The notes: generated by a model not told the origin, from the letters alone. A stretch of 64,000 bases of DNA from Asterias amurensis (GCF_032118995.1 NC_092655.1:12224406-12288405), one strand, 5' to 3'. Numbered from the stretch's first letter, positions 47,801-56,795 are shown. Made by a program: numbers and translations.

Positions 47801-49983
47801 TTGTTTTATGTTATAATAGTTCTTGTTTATATCGTTTGTGTAAATTGCTTTTTATTTACCAGTGTTTAATGTACAGTATATAAATGTTTACCTTTTTACG
47901 AGCTATAGGTCTGGGAGGGCACATTTACTTTTGATGTGAGGTGTTTTGTTTTTTGTATTGTTCTTACTTTTGCCCTTCCCTGGACGGCCTGTACTTGTTT
48001 TATTATTTTGTCCGAAGAATTAAAATAAAATAAAATAAATAAAATATGTATACATGATTACAATTGGTTCATACTCACTTGTATGGAAGAAGCCATAATC
48101 TACGTTTCCGTCTACACCTTTTGAGGATGGATATAGGTTGCTATCATAGTCAGAACTTTGTTCCGTATGGAATCCGATGATGGACAATGCTGTCAAACAA
48201 AACCAAATTCATTTCAAGGGATTGCATAACATTTGGTATTTGGGACCATACGCTTGTTTCAATCGTATGCAGATAACATACCATCAAACTATAGTATCTG
48301 AATGTTTTATTTAAAGGAAACAAAATCTACAGAATTTTGAACAAAATCCAAAGAATGTTCGTATTTCTGTAAGCTTTCTCAACATTTTATGTTTTGTGAT
48401 TTGTTTACACCTTTTGGGCCTGCATGACCAAAACATGTGAGTTCTAGAAATGGTTCCTTTCGTTACTCCCGGCTTCGACTTTTGTGATTTGTTTACACCC
48501 TTTCCATTCATTTGTTTGTGGTGGTGATATAACTGCTGAAGCTTGTGTAGACTTTGTGAGGGATGTACATTTACGCATGAACAAAAAGTTAATAAATATG
48601 AACAACAATAAGGGAATAACATGTGATGATCAGGGCCAAATTTCGTTGTATGTACATCTACATTATTAAAGGATTAAAACAATCGAACGGTTCAACTTTG
48701 AAAGACTTTATCAGTCTTGATAATAACACTTGCAGTTTTAAAGACAAAGTATACCTTTTCCTAAACGTCCCCCCCCCCAAAAAAAAAAAAAAAAAAAAAA
48801 AAATGTGTTTGGTTTGAAACATCTTTGGATCATAGAAAGTGTATTTTGTTATAGATTTCATGCCAATAAGCCTGACGCCTTTCTCAGATTAAAACCTGTG
48901 GGGGTAACAAAGATACCCCTTTCTCTAAAACTAGTTAAAAGGGTCGTTCCTCATACTGTTTTTAATATCAATATAGACCTTAAGGGGGTGCGACTTTTTG
49001 TTTCAGATATCAATATAAACCACAAGGGAAACTGACTGGGTAAATTTTGAAATGATTTTTTGGGTTGAACAAAGAATTGACTAGAGTGGGATTCAAACCA
49101 ACGACCTCCGGATTAACGTGCCGGCGCTATCTAGCCCTATTTTGGCGGAGTCTCTGTTTTGTCAATATCTTTGTTCGGGGTAACAGTCAGAAGCCTTACA
49201 ACCGTTAACTGCCGTGTAGCCAGGGATCACACCCAAATTACGATACAACCTGGGAAGCGGCAGCCAGGGGATCACCTTAAGGGGGTGCGACTTTTTGTTT
49301 CAGATATCAATATAAACCACAAGGGGTTCAACAACTCTCAAGTGCTCTTTATACCAAAAGTATGTTTTGTATTGTCACTAATTTGTTGACGATTGCAAAA
49401 GGAACTGTAATACCTGAAGCAAGGTTCAGGCATGGGAATGGAACCTGGGTCTCAACATGATGTGAAAAGCAGGGAGTGAACCACTTCGCTAACTATAATC
49501 CCAAAGTTTCTACGTACGTTTGAGTTTATACAGACTGTAATCAGCCTCTCCAAAACCGTCCCAGTCCAAATCATCTTGAGCCTGTAACGAGAAACAAAAT
49601 GAACAAAAACTGGTTTTAGACATTTTGGGGCTACCGTGAGCTAGTGATTTAAAAAGAAGAGACTCATTCTTTTCATGCACAGCTATGAAAAAGCAAAACA
49701 AATATTAACAAACTTGAGAACATTTACATGGGAAAGGGCGCAGGAGGATTCTTAGCCGAGATTTGGAACAGTTGGGGATATATACCCCTGCACCCCCCCC
49801 CCCGGTGACGCCCATGTAAATGTGTCAAAGGGGCATAATGGCAATTGCCCCGTCCCCCCGCTCTGAGTGAAGTATCACGCCATGGACAAGTCAGAGTAGA
49901 GATACAGAAATAAATGTTTGTCTTACCACTGCTCCCTTGGTTGTCAAGAGGCTGAACAGTAACACAAGGATGAAGACCTCCAT
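34847..49983 (-). CDS. F-type lectin gene A, complete, three FTP domains
   Basis: Eleven exons: 49983-49927, 49581-49518, 48189-48079, 47214-47125, 45025-44789, 41386-41261, 39708-39619, 38483-38238, 35873-35745, 35402-35313 and 35214-34847. All have AG acceptors and GT donors. Lengths total 1608 nt, giving 535 residues and a stop. Residues 1-19 are a signal peptide and 20-40 an acidic linker. FTP domains lie at about 41-186, 187-340 and 341-487, followed by an acidic Pro/Glu-rich tail. Each domain has the conserved tryptophan strand and Arg-X-Asp-Cys-Cys-X-X-Arg, with a His 27 residues before the first Arg. That is the fucose-binding signature of eel-type fucolectins. The expected role is a secreted, calcium-dependent fucose-binding lectin, probably in innate immunity. 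Ligand and expression are inference. A membrane anchor is not seen. Confidence 0.9.
35981..36153. repeat. Palindromic MITE in gene A intron 8
   Basis: GGTCCCACTACAGCGATAACG pairs with CGTTATCGCTGCAGTGGGAC. Related to the 28121 family. Absent from the matching gene B intron near 20995. Confidence 0.8.
36200..36590. repeat. 48-bp tandem array in gene A intron 8
   Basis: About seven units of CAAACCTACTTGAATGTGCT followed by ATGTCCAATATCGATATAGC and AACGTTGA. The gene B intron (21020-21190) has only diverged, unexpanded relatives. An inverted piece follows at 36600-36680. The open frame through it follows from the unit being a multiple of three. Confidence 0.9.
36785..37020 (-). repeat. SINE-like fragment
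   Basis: The end at 36975-37015 contains a degenerate B box (complement of GATCCGAACC) preceded by GTGTCACGAC, as in the SINE at 11440. The body (GGCCTGAAGGCCACTTC...) resembles a SINE body, but the A box is not found. Confidence 0.45.
37270..38225. repeat. Cluster of palindromic elements in gene A intron 8
   Basis: Hairpins lie at 37344-37488 (GGTAACT...GTACGTCTATTCCCCC) and 37560-37684 (AACTAGTGGTTTA...GAACCAGGCC). The block 38095-38225 is an inverted copy of 11067-11200. No exon is seen. Confidence 0.65.
38238..41386 (-). CDS. Gene A FTP domain 2
   Basis: Exon 6 (41386-41261) reads SILNSPTEQSS...KRAADGFIGKF. Exon 7 (39708-39619) reads DPWWRVDLVDTHCISKVVL with FNRWDCC. Exon 8 (38483-38238) reads RLSNAVVRAGTSK, RCGSAIT, ARYVSVNIPGRKE and LQLREVEIYELDV. 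The sugar-site motif RWDCCSDR is intact, with His 27 residues before the first Arg. Introns on both sides are phase 1, so the three-exon block is symmetrical. Confidence 0.9.
38590..38942 (+). pseudogene. Non-LTR retrotransposon 3' fragment in gene A intron 7
   Basis: About 110 residues in the sense strand include LMNWLGHVSRLPPSRLANQV, GRRRRGRPKMNW and SAWRAL. This is the conserved end of many LINE reverse-transcriptase proteins. The 5' part is missing, as usual for truncated insertions. It lies antisense to the lectin gene. Confidence 0.8.
39064..39364. mobile_element. TTAA MITE in gene A intron 7
   Basis: AAAGATACTGGACATTATTGG at the left and ACCAATAATGTCCAGTGTCTT at the right, with a shortened centre containing the GAGACCTCA palindrome. 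Confidence 0.75.
39870..40245. other. Gene A intron 6, possible LINE 3' end
   Basis: TTCAATTCAATCCAATGAAC followed by ATTTATTTTCATGTAGAC resembles LINE tails in other animals. No coding remnant is seen. Confidence 0.3.
40255..40627. mobile_element. Palindromic MITE (AGGAACACGTTGCC family) with TTAA flanks
   Basis: The left arm AGGAACACGTTGCCTTGGAT and its complement at the right lie between TTAA at 40251-40254 and 40628-40631. A central hairpin is at 40409-40465. Confidence 0.85.
40832..41170. mobile_element. TTAA MITE in gene A intron 6
   Basis: CAGACACTGGACACAGTTGG at the left; ACCAATAGTGTCCAGTGTCTTTAA at the right. Confidence 0.8.
41661..42955. mobile_element. 1.3-kb insertion of unknown type inside a MITE
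   Basis: The MITE sequence stops after ATTTATATATAAC and continues at AAAAATAATGACAAACCTG. The insert begins TAGACAGCGAAGCTGCC and ends near GCTACAGCAGCTCGCC, preceded by a GGAC run (42886-42918). No TIR or transposase is evident. Contains the tandem block below. Confidence 0.55.
42206..42575. repeat. ~145-bp tandem repeat inside the insertion
   Basis: Two and a half units starting CAGTACATCAGTGCAATAAG at 42206, 42349 and 42495. Confidence 0.8.
43505..43955. other. Gene A intron 5, nothing recognised
   Basis: AT-rich DNA without exon-like frames. Confidence 0.4.
43963..44345. mobile_element. TTAA MITE in gene A intron 5
   Basis: Full-length: TTAAAGGCAGTGGACACTATTGG to CCAATAGTGTCCACTGCCTTTAA, with the central GAGACCTCAAG palindrome intact. 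Confidence 0.88.
44789..48189 (-). CDS. Gene A FTP domain 1
   Basis: Exon 3 (48189-48079) reads LSIIGFHTEQSS...SSKGVDGNVDY, ending FFHT at a GTGAGT donor. Exon 4 (47214-47125) reads FWTVQLKEEHCIGKVTLFN with RKDCC. Exon 5 (45025-44789) reads RLANAVVRAGVSPF, RCGSPV and EVNVVLPNREYLHLHEV, ending at GTACGT. RKDCCGAR is intact. The usual ARYVSV strand is ASEVNV here, as in gene B domain 1, so this difference is ancestral to the two genes. Confidence 0.9.
45141..45305. repeat. Palindromic MITE (GTCCTAACTTAGGAC family), gene A intron 4
   Basis: GGATTTCACAAAGGTAGTCC and its complement GGACTACCTTTGTGAAATCC flank nested GTCCTAAGTTAGGAC hairpins. Confidence 0.8.
45310..45990. other. Gene A intron 4, partial inverted repeat
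   Basis: The segment around 45665-45720 (ATTGGTTGCTGAGAAATGAG) is loosely complementary to 45775-45805. No exon is seen. Confidence 0.35.
46000..46925. repeat. 21-bp satellite in gene A intron 4, derived from a palindromic MITE arm
   Basis: About 40 units of AACTAGTATTGGAAGTTGAC with variants. The left edge (46000-46045) reads GTGACCAGTTGATGTTAGCT then CCCCTTCGTATTTTGGAAG, closely matching one arm of the MITE at 10899-11058. The seven-residue protein repeat in the open frame is a consequence of the 21-bp period. Confidence 0.88.
47230..48050. other. Gene A intron 3, nothing recognised
   Basis: No repeat ends and no exon-like frame with splice sites. AT-rich with an AAATAAAATAAA run near 48020. 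Confidence 0.4.
48300..49055. other. Gene A intron 2, low-complexity DNA
   Basis: Contains a C-run followed by a long A-run at 48770-48804. A sequence with GATATCAATATAAACCACAA near 49005-49024 recurs at 49300-49320. Confidence 0.4.
49060..49275 (-). repeat. tRNA-derived SINE in gene A intron 2
   Basis: The minus strand has GGTTTGAATCC as B box (49091-49101) and a body through GTAACAGTCAGAAGCCTTAC and CCAGGGATCACACCC. The A-box region is partly deleted. Confidence 0.6.
49518..49983 (-). CDS. Gene A signal peptide and linker exons
   Basis: Exon 1 (49983-49927) encodes MEVFILVLLFSLLTTKGAV. Exon 2 (49581-49518) encodes AQDDLDWDGFGEADYSLYKL. The ATG is the only one in frame at the start of the hydrophobic segment and is conserved with genes B and C. 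Exon 1 ends in phase 0 at GTAAGA, exon 2 in phase 1 at GTACGT. Confidence 0.88.
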
Positions 49984-50063
49984 TGTACATTAATTTATTC
50001 TCATCTGTTCCTCTCTTCTCACTGATGCAGACACCAATTGATGCTAAGTTCTCTCTCAGTTGC

Positions 50064-50078
50064 TTTTTATTATAAAAA
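50064..50078 (-). promoter_or_regulatory. TATA-like box of lectin gene A
   Basis: Minus-strand TTTTTATAATAAAAA, 81-95 bp upstream of the ATG at 49983. Same string and spacing as genes B and C. Confidence 0.45.
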
Positions 50079-50223
50079 CCCCGGCTAAAAAATATTCATT
50101 AACTAAAATTAAAGGTAAAGGACGCATGCTTTCAAGGTCCTTTCATTTGACACATTAAAACGAACCCCCATATGTTTTGTCAGACGTGACAGCTCTTAAA
50201 ATAACGTACTAAGCGCACTTTAA

Positions 50224-51385
50224 AGCACTGGACACGGCTGGCAATTTGCCAAGTTCAGTTTGCTCACTTTGTGTATCCAAACATCCGCATTACATATAGC
50301 CTTGCTCAAGGCAGTCGAATTGTTCACTCCAAAAAAAGACCGCCGTTGTATAAAACCCACCCGTATTCACTCTGCGTAACATCGCACGACACGGTGCCCC
50401 CGTACACTATCCGCATGCGGAGGCCGTCAGGCCGACAGCCTTGTAGGGTCTGTTTTGAAGCCACTGACCTCATTACTATAATAAGCGAAGAGTTCCCACG
50501 GTCAGCTCATTACCATAATGCCCGCAAAAGACGAGACATGTCTACATCATCACACACCACCACCACGGACGCTCAGCGAGCATGATAGGCGTGCGTGATT
50601 GGACGTCAAAATGAATAATTCATTTGCCTCACATCCTGTGTTGTCTGATAGGTCTGACGAACGATATACATATTCATGAGCTGCATACTAGCATATCCGA
50701 GAGACCCCCCCCCCCCCCAATTTTTTCCACTAGTGGAATTTTTTCAATACAACACATTAAACCCGGAAGATACAGACCCGACAAGGCTGTCGGCCTGACG
50801 GCCTCCGCATGCGGTTAGTGGTACGAGTGCGATGACTTGTGTGAACAGTATTCGTACGATCTGACAGTGTGTATACGGGTGGGTCATGCGGTGTGATCGC
50901 ACGCACCACGAACAGGGTATACGGGTGGGTTTACAGCGGCGTCTTTTCGGAGCGAATAATGCGACTGCCTTGAGCAAGGCTACATTACATAACATAATGT
51001 GTGAAAATTGGTACTCAATTGGTCATCGAAGTTGCAAGAAAAAAATGAAAGAAAGAAAGAAAAACACTCTTGGTAGCTTACAAATGTCTGAGAAATTATG
51101 AAAAGATTTCCGCTCTAATATTTGAGTAAGAAATTACCTCTTTCTCAAAAATAATATACTTTTCAATGTTTGTATACTGTAACAGCTTTCCATTTTCTCG
51201 TTATACAGAGTAATTTTTAATATATTAATTTTTTAATAGTTATTTTGATTAATAAGCAATGGTGTAATTATCATTATGTTATTCTGTCAATTATGTTATT
51301 TCTCAATTATTGATAGGGAACAGGTGTTATAAGAAATAGTGACGCCACGGATGGATATTTTATGGGTTCTGCGTTTTGATCGGGT
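50224..51385. repeat. Old MITE remnant upstream of gene A, split by an insertion
   Basis: Matches 950-1384 upstream of gene C, once the 686-bp element at 50297-50982 is removed. Homology to gene C ends near 51380 (GCGTTTTGATC). Confidence 0.7.
50297..50982. mobile_element. 686-bp TIR element with 9-bp target duplication
   Basis: The inverted ends start TAGCCTTGCTCAAGGCAGTC. CATTACATA occurs at 50288-50296 and 50983-50991. Genes C (about 1012-1030) and B (about 30140-30160) keep the empty site. A second inverted pair inside (GCATGCGGAGGCCGTCAGGC near 50413 and its complement near 50798) extends the TIRs. No transposase frame is seen. Confidence 0.88.
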
Positions 51386-51543
51386 TTCTCAGCCCGTTTA
51401 CATTTAAAGTACATATGTTTAAGCTACACATGATAAATATAACAAAAATGCCAAAGTTGTGTGTGCCTGTGAATGAGTAAAGAAACCAGTTCATTATTCA
51501 ATGTTCAATGTTCATAGGGTTTCCTTCTCCGTGATTTCTTTCG

Positions 51544-51944
51544 TCATTGGCTTCTGAACTCCAGTTCCGGCGAAGGCTCTGGTTCTGGTGTCTGGGGTAT
51601 TTGTGCGTCGTGGAATGACGACTCCGACTCATCCGTGGTGAGGTGGCGTTTTGTTGATGTACTTACCACGGACATTTGTGATCCGTCGGAGTCGTCGCCG
51701 TCGTCGCCGTCGTCTGAAGGGTGGTCTGTTGATGTAGGCAGGCTTGAGTCACTTAGGTTGGGTTCTTGGTTGGGTGTAGTGTGTTCTAGTTTCGGTGGGG
51801 GTTTAGGTTTTGGCTGTAGTGTAGGTTTCGGTGGGAGTGAAGGTTTCTTTTGTTGTTCCTTTGATTTTGGCGTCAGTTTTTGTCCAGGGACGGTCGAGGG
51901 TCGTTGTCCGGGGGTTGCTGTGGATGGTGGTGCTGCGGTGGGTG
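51544..51944 (-). CDS. Pro/Ser-rich open frame of unknown identity (fragment)
   Basis: About 130 residues open to a stop at 51544-51546. A Pro/Lys/Gln-rich part is followed by a DDGDDGDDSDGS acidic patch and TKRHLTTDESESS. Composition resembles C-terminal tails of retrotransposon gag-like proteins, but no domain can be named. Upstream it runs into the (CAAA)n tail of the LINE fragment, so no start can be assigned. It could be a transposon remnant or a broken gene tail. Confidence 0.3.
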
Positions 51945-52000
51945 GTTTGTTTGTTTGTTTGTTTGTTTGTTTGTTTGTTTGTTTGTTTTTTGTTTTGTTT
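51945..52000. repeat. (TTTG)n microsatellite, LINE tail
   Basis: GTTT units in series on the plus strand. On the minus strand they form a (CAAA)n run at the 3' end of the LINE remnant. Confidence 0.85.
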
Positions 52001-52002
52001 TT

Positions 52003-52725
52003 CCATTTGTACAACAAAAAATACAACAATGATGATTTCAAGTATATAAATACTGTTATAAATTTAAATTAAGTACAAATGGGGGTTGCAGCCAGAGGAG
52101 GTAAGACCCTCCTGTAGTGGAGCACCCGAACTGCTATAAAAAATAAAAAATAAAATGCTGCACTGGTTTCACAAATGACAAGTGTAATATGAAAGTAAAT
52201 TATAGTAACCCTAAAATAAAATAAAGCACATCTTTGAAGAACAATAGTGTAAAGCAAAATATAGGTATTAGGCCTAAAAGATATAAACTTGTACACATAT
52301 TTAAATATAAATATATATTTTTCTTTCAATGTCCTGCTCTAATGACATGTGTGACAATTCAAATTAGTACATAGAAAATCTTTATACTTAATTAAATAAA
52401 AGTCTTTCAGTTGTTTAATCAAGCGCTTTTTTGGAACATTAATAAAACATTCCCTAAGTTCATTAGGAAAAGAATTGTAAATTTTTGGAAGGGTAAAGCG
52501 ATAATTGGATGAAGCAACGTCAACTCTACAAATACAAAAGGCGTGAAGTAGACTGTCTTGTCTTGTGGAGAAAGCATGAAAATCTCGATTCAATGAAAAG
52601 AAAATGGGATTGCTTAGATTTTCTGGAAGTGAATTATTCCGATAATCAAAATAATGAGTAGCTATTTGCACATTATAAATATCTTCCAATTTGAGAATAT
52701 TGTGTTTAGCCCATGCAAGTTATTT
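52003..52725 (-). pseudogene. Non-LTR retrotransposon 3' end
   Basis: The frame 52689-52339 encodes about 116 residues with DFHAFSTRQDSLLHAF, YRFTLPKIYNSFPNEL and KRLIKQLKDFYL. This is the typical C-terminal block of jockey/CR1-type LINE reverse transcriptases (TR...H...P..WN.LP...). The UTR runs to the (CAAA)n tail at 52000. It is 5'-truncated. Confidence 0.75.
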
Positions 52726-52730
52726 AAGCT

Positions 52731-52880
52731 GGGGTGGATTTCACAAAGAGTTAAGACTAGTCTTATCTCGAGTTAGGAATAGTTAATCGTCCTAACTTAG
52801 GACAAGTCATACGTTTCTTATATCTCCAAGGACTATGTTCTAAGTTAGGAGTAGGCCTAACTCTCTGTGAAATCGACCCC
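52731..52880. repeat. Palindromic MITE (GTCCTAACTTAGGAC family)
   Basis: GGGGTGGATTTCACAAAGAG pairs loosely with CTCTGTGAAATCGACCCC. Contains CCTAACTTAGGAC hairpins. Confidence 0.75.
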
Positions 52881-53214
52881 TGATGGTACCGGCATTTTGA
52901 GAAACCGAATACTATTAATAAAACAAAATTATAAAACGTATACCTCCTTTATTATTTTACTGGTTTTTACATAGCATTTTTAATTTGATTGATTCATTGC
53001 TGCTGTTTTTTTTTTATTTTTTATGTTTTTAGTTTATCATGGACAGCTACACTTTATTGTAATGAACTTTTTTATTGCAAAGTAATTTCATTGAAATTTA
53101 ATATATTTGATATACTTTTTGCATTTTTATTTTATGAATAAAAACTTACGAGTTAAAATGCTGGTTGAATTTTCGTCTGATAATGAAAGTTTTACTTTCT
53201 GTCATCTGTCTACT

Positions 53215-53480
53215 GGTTTGTTGGCGGCACACCATTTTGGCAAAATGGTAGAAAACCTCTATTGGGCCAACACTGGTTTTGTAGCTGCACCATAGACAAT
53301 CTTTTCTGGGCCAATGCTTTTTTTTTGCGCCACGCCATTTTGACAAAATGGTATAGAAAACTTTTTCTGGGCCAATACTGGTTTCGAAGTGGCACACCAT
53401 TTTGGCAAATAATGGTATAAAACAACTTTTTTTGTGCCAATACTGATTTGGTAACGGCCACCATTGGGCCGGCATTGAAC
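53215..53480. repeat. ~60-bp minisatellite
   Basis: Four to five units of CACCATTTTGGCAAAATGGT then TATAGAAAAC...GGGCCAATACTGGTTT. Several minus-strand frames are open at once through it, which argues against coding. Confidence 0.8.
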
Positions 53481-53689
53481 CGACATTGGTCATAATATGC
53501 AATTTTCAAGGCAGGGTGTCAAAGCCGTGGCACAGGATGTCTTGGGATTGTCAAAACAATTAAAAAATGACAAAGTAATGTAATTTGTTGAGATTTTTTT
53601 TGCTATAAAATACCCCAGAAATTGTAGATATTAATAAATCTTGATTGCAATAATGTAATAATTTGGAATAACTGATTGCCCAATGTATT

Positions 53690-54720
53690 TATGTTATCTG
53701 GGTATAAAACGGTACTCTTCTAAAAATGTTTGGCAAGTCAGTCAACCCGCTGGTGAGTGTAATTTATTCCTCCATGGTGGTGTGAACTAGGAAACCAATT
53801 GTGGGACATAGATAACCCTTCCACACCCTCTCCTACCCATTTGTTATTATTATTATTATCTTTTTAGAAAAAGCTGATTAATTTGATGTTTGTTGCGTTC
53901 CCCCTTACATAGTTATAAAATGGTACTCTTCTTAAAATGTTTCGCAAGTCAGTCAACCCGCTGCGTGTAATTTATTCCTCCATGGTGGTGTGAACTAGAT
54001 AATAACTTACAATTAATATCCACAATCTACACAATCATAGGTTTTGAAGTAGGCCTGCACCGACCGGACGCAAAATTCGGATATCCCAAAATTCCATCAC
54101 CGGTTGCAAAAGTTGACCGATTGCAAAAAGCCACCACCGATCCCTAAAGTTAACCAATTGCAAAAAGCCATCACCGATCCCTAAAGTTGACCAATTGCAA
54201 AAAGCCATCACCGATCCCTAAAGTTGACCGATTGTAAAAAGCCATCACCGATCACTAAAGTTGACCGATTGCAAAAAGCCATCACCGATCCCTAAAGTTG
54301 ACCGATTGCAAAAAGCCACCACCGATCACTAAAGTTGACCGATTGCAAAAAGCTACCACCGATCCCTAAAGTTGACCGATTGCAAAAAGCCATCACCGAC
54401 CCCTATAGTTGACCGATTGCAAAAAGCCATCACCGATCACTAAAGTTGACCACTGATTGCAAAAAGCCATCACCGGTCGTGAATATGCATGACCGATCGC
54501 TAATACCATCACCGATCATGAATATGCATGGCCGATCGCTAAAATGGACCACCGATCGTGTTTTATCACCGATTGCTAAAGTTGATCACCGATCGCATAG
54601 GACCACCACCGATGACAAATTTGATCACCGGTTGCAAAAGACCATCACCGATGATTAAATGCCTCTTTGGCGTTCCATACTCATCCGCAAGCCTTATTCA
54701 AATAAACTTTAATAGTAGGG
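53690..54720. repeat. Duplicated block with 37-bp satellite, copy 1
   Basis: A flank (GTTGCGTTCCCCCTTACATAG, CTCCATGGTGGTGTGAACTAG) is followed by ~12 units of ACCGATCCCTAAAGTTGACC GATTGCAAAAAGCCATC at 54060-54480. A different CCGATCG-rich part follows to about 54660. Copy 2 is at 60118-60738. Confidence 0.85.
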
Positions 54721-54724
54721 ACAG

Positions 54725-55570
54725 TGCTTATCTTGCCAAGTCTGTTTGGGACAACAAATATGGGCGGAGCCTGGAAACAATGGGGAAACGCCCCCTTTTA
54801 GCCCTGTAATCTTTGAATGTCACAAAATGTCAAAAAGAAATGTCAAACAACAACATAGCCTTGTTGAGTACCAGCTTGTTTTTGATGCCAACCTTGCAGG
54901 GAAAGCCAATTTTTCTCTTTTTTGATGAGTTTACGAAATTTAAATAAAGAAATATGATTTTCATTGTATCTCATTACGACTCAAGTACTTTTACATCTTA
55001 CTGATGGCGTCATGGTGGAATAATTCACAGTTTATTATTAATTACCTTTTTGACTTCTCGCTACAAAGTTGGAGAGGTGAATTTGGAGAGGAGCGTTAAC
55101 ACAACGGTTCGTACTGCCAAAACCCGCTTTTTTTTAATGGGAAAAGTTATTTCCATGAACATTAAATTGAATAGTTATGATTGAAGGTCACAGGCCTTGA
55201 ACATGATTGAGATTTGCATATAGATTGCAAATTAATGTTTACTCTCTCTTGACATATCAAGTCGAGGTCTGCCAGTAACTTCTTGTCAAGAAAACTTTGA
55301 GTTATGGGGGCACTGAGTGAATTAATTCGGACACGCTGTTTATGGAAATTATTACACAAAAACAATATAGTCTTCTTGTGGATGATAAAAAATAATTATG
55401 GATTGTAAGTTATATCATCTGTGAGCTTATCAATTCCTTTCCGTATTGTTTCAGCAGAAAGTATGAACATTGCTTATTATATAAGAATATAATCAAAGGA
55501 AGCAGCACCAATTTTGTCAAAACAAGTTCAAATATGTTTTGTACACAATAACTATAAATAAAATAGTTAG
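54725..55570. other. Non-coding, nothing recognised
   Basis: No gene, splice-supported exon or repeat end was recognised here. Confidence 0.4.
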
Positions 55571-55577
55571 TAGAGAA

Positions 55578-55860
55578 CCATGTGTAAAATCTCTTATGAG
55601 GGTGTGTTCGCGGCTCTGAAAAGAGCCGGTTTCGAACAGTATACTCTGCTCGTCTTGGAGAATGCTGGACTATGGCACACACATCCAGCCAGCAACCAAT
55701 TCACAGCTTCCCGCCCCATCCCTCAAGCCATAAGCTCAATCACCACCAGTAGTGCAGCATTCTCCTGAAGACGAGCACAGTATACTGTCCGAAACGTCAA
55801 GACCACAACGGCTCTTTTCAGATCGAGCCAACACTCCCTAAAAAGAGATTTTACACATGG
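55578..55860. repeat. Palindromic element with CCATGTGTAAAATCTCTT ends
   Basis: CCATGTGTAAAATCTCTT at 55578-55595 is the exact complement of 55843-55860. Inner arms contain AAAAGAGCCG and GACGAGCA...CAGTATACTG. No coding signal. Confidence 0.75.
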
Positions 55861-56087
55861 TTGTACCCGCAAGTCTAATAATGGTGTGCGGGTATAGTTC
55901 ATTGAAAAGTTTACTCATTGCCAGGAATCGGATATTATTTCGCGACCATAAGCCGTACAAATAATTTTGCATTTTACATGTGTTGTGCATTATCAATGTC
56001 ATAATGCGAAAATGTTTTTATGGTTTTAGTTAGGAAGTAGCACCATCTGGCAAAATTAGTTCCGATATGTGTTTTACACAAACAATG

Positions 56088-56341
56088 GGTGCGTTCGATA
56101 ATAGCTTCCCTGTGTCGAACCCGCGGGCTCATTCGGGTGAGCTCCTGACAAGAGCTAATCGAACGATCACTCACCCTCTCGTGGTGACGTCGTGCACCGC
56201 GGGTCAGCCCCAAGTGACCCGTTCCATAAGCAGGGCACTTGGTTTGGGGCTGACCCGGGTGAGCCCCTGGAATGACGTCAAAGCTATTCGAACGCACCGG
56301 GGCATATCGGGGTCGACCCGGAGAAGCTAATCGAACGCACC
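56088..56341. mobile_element. 254-bp MITE with GGTGCGTTCGA ends
   Basis: GGTGCGTTCGATAATAGCTT and the complement of AGCTAATCGAACGCACC form TIRs. CAATG is present on both sides (56083-56087, 56342-56346). Confidence 0.75.
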
Positions 56342-56463
56342 CAATGTTGTCAAAAATTGGGCCATGGAACCTAAACGCAACTTTTAATCATTTTCGGGTT
56401 TTTTACGTAAAGCATATAAACCGCACGCACAATAATGAACTGTACGTGAACTCATTTCGTGTT

Positions 56464-56795
56464 AAATGCACTGGACGTGTGTAGTAACTGTCAAAGACCA
56501 GTATTCATAATGCACAAAATAACAAATCTGTGAAAAGTTTGACTCAATTAGTCATCGAAAGTTGCAAGAAAATAATGAAATGAAAAACACCCTTGTTGCA
56601 CAATGTGTGTACTTTCAGATGCCTAGAAGTCTTTCAATATTTGAGTGAGAATTTACCTCTTTCTCAAAAAACTACGTTACTACAAAGGGAGCCGTTCTTC
56701 ACAATGTTTTAAACTATCAACAGCTCTCCACTGCTCGTTACCAAGTAAGTTTTTTCTAACAATTATTGTGACTAATATACCAATAGTGTAGCCTA
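56464..56795. repeat. Diverged TTAA MITE
   Basis: TTAAATGCACTGGACGTGTG, then GTCAAAGACCAGTATTCATAATGC, TTTCTCAAAAAACTACGTTAC and ACCAATAGTGTAGCC. The central palindrome is lost. Confidence 0.65.

Noticed and set aside
53146-53509. Three overlapping minus-strand frames of 75-118 residues
   Set aside because: All arise from one ~60-bp minisatellite, so the openness is not evidence of coding.
55764-55800. Hammerhead-ribozyme-like core (CTGAAGACGAG...CCGAAACGTC) inside a palindrome
   Set aside because: The stem II position next to the core does not pair in this arm (C opposite C) and no stem I/III could be assigned. It resembles terminal sequences of Penelope-like elements but is not convincing.
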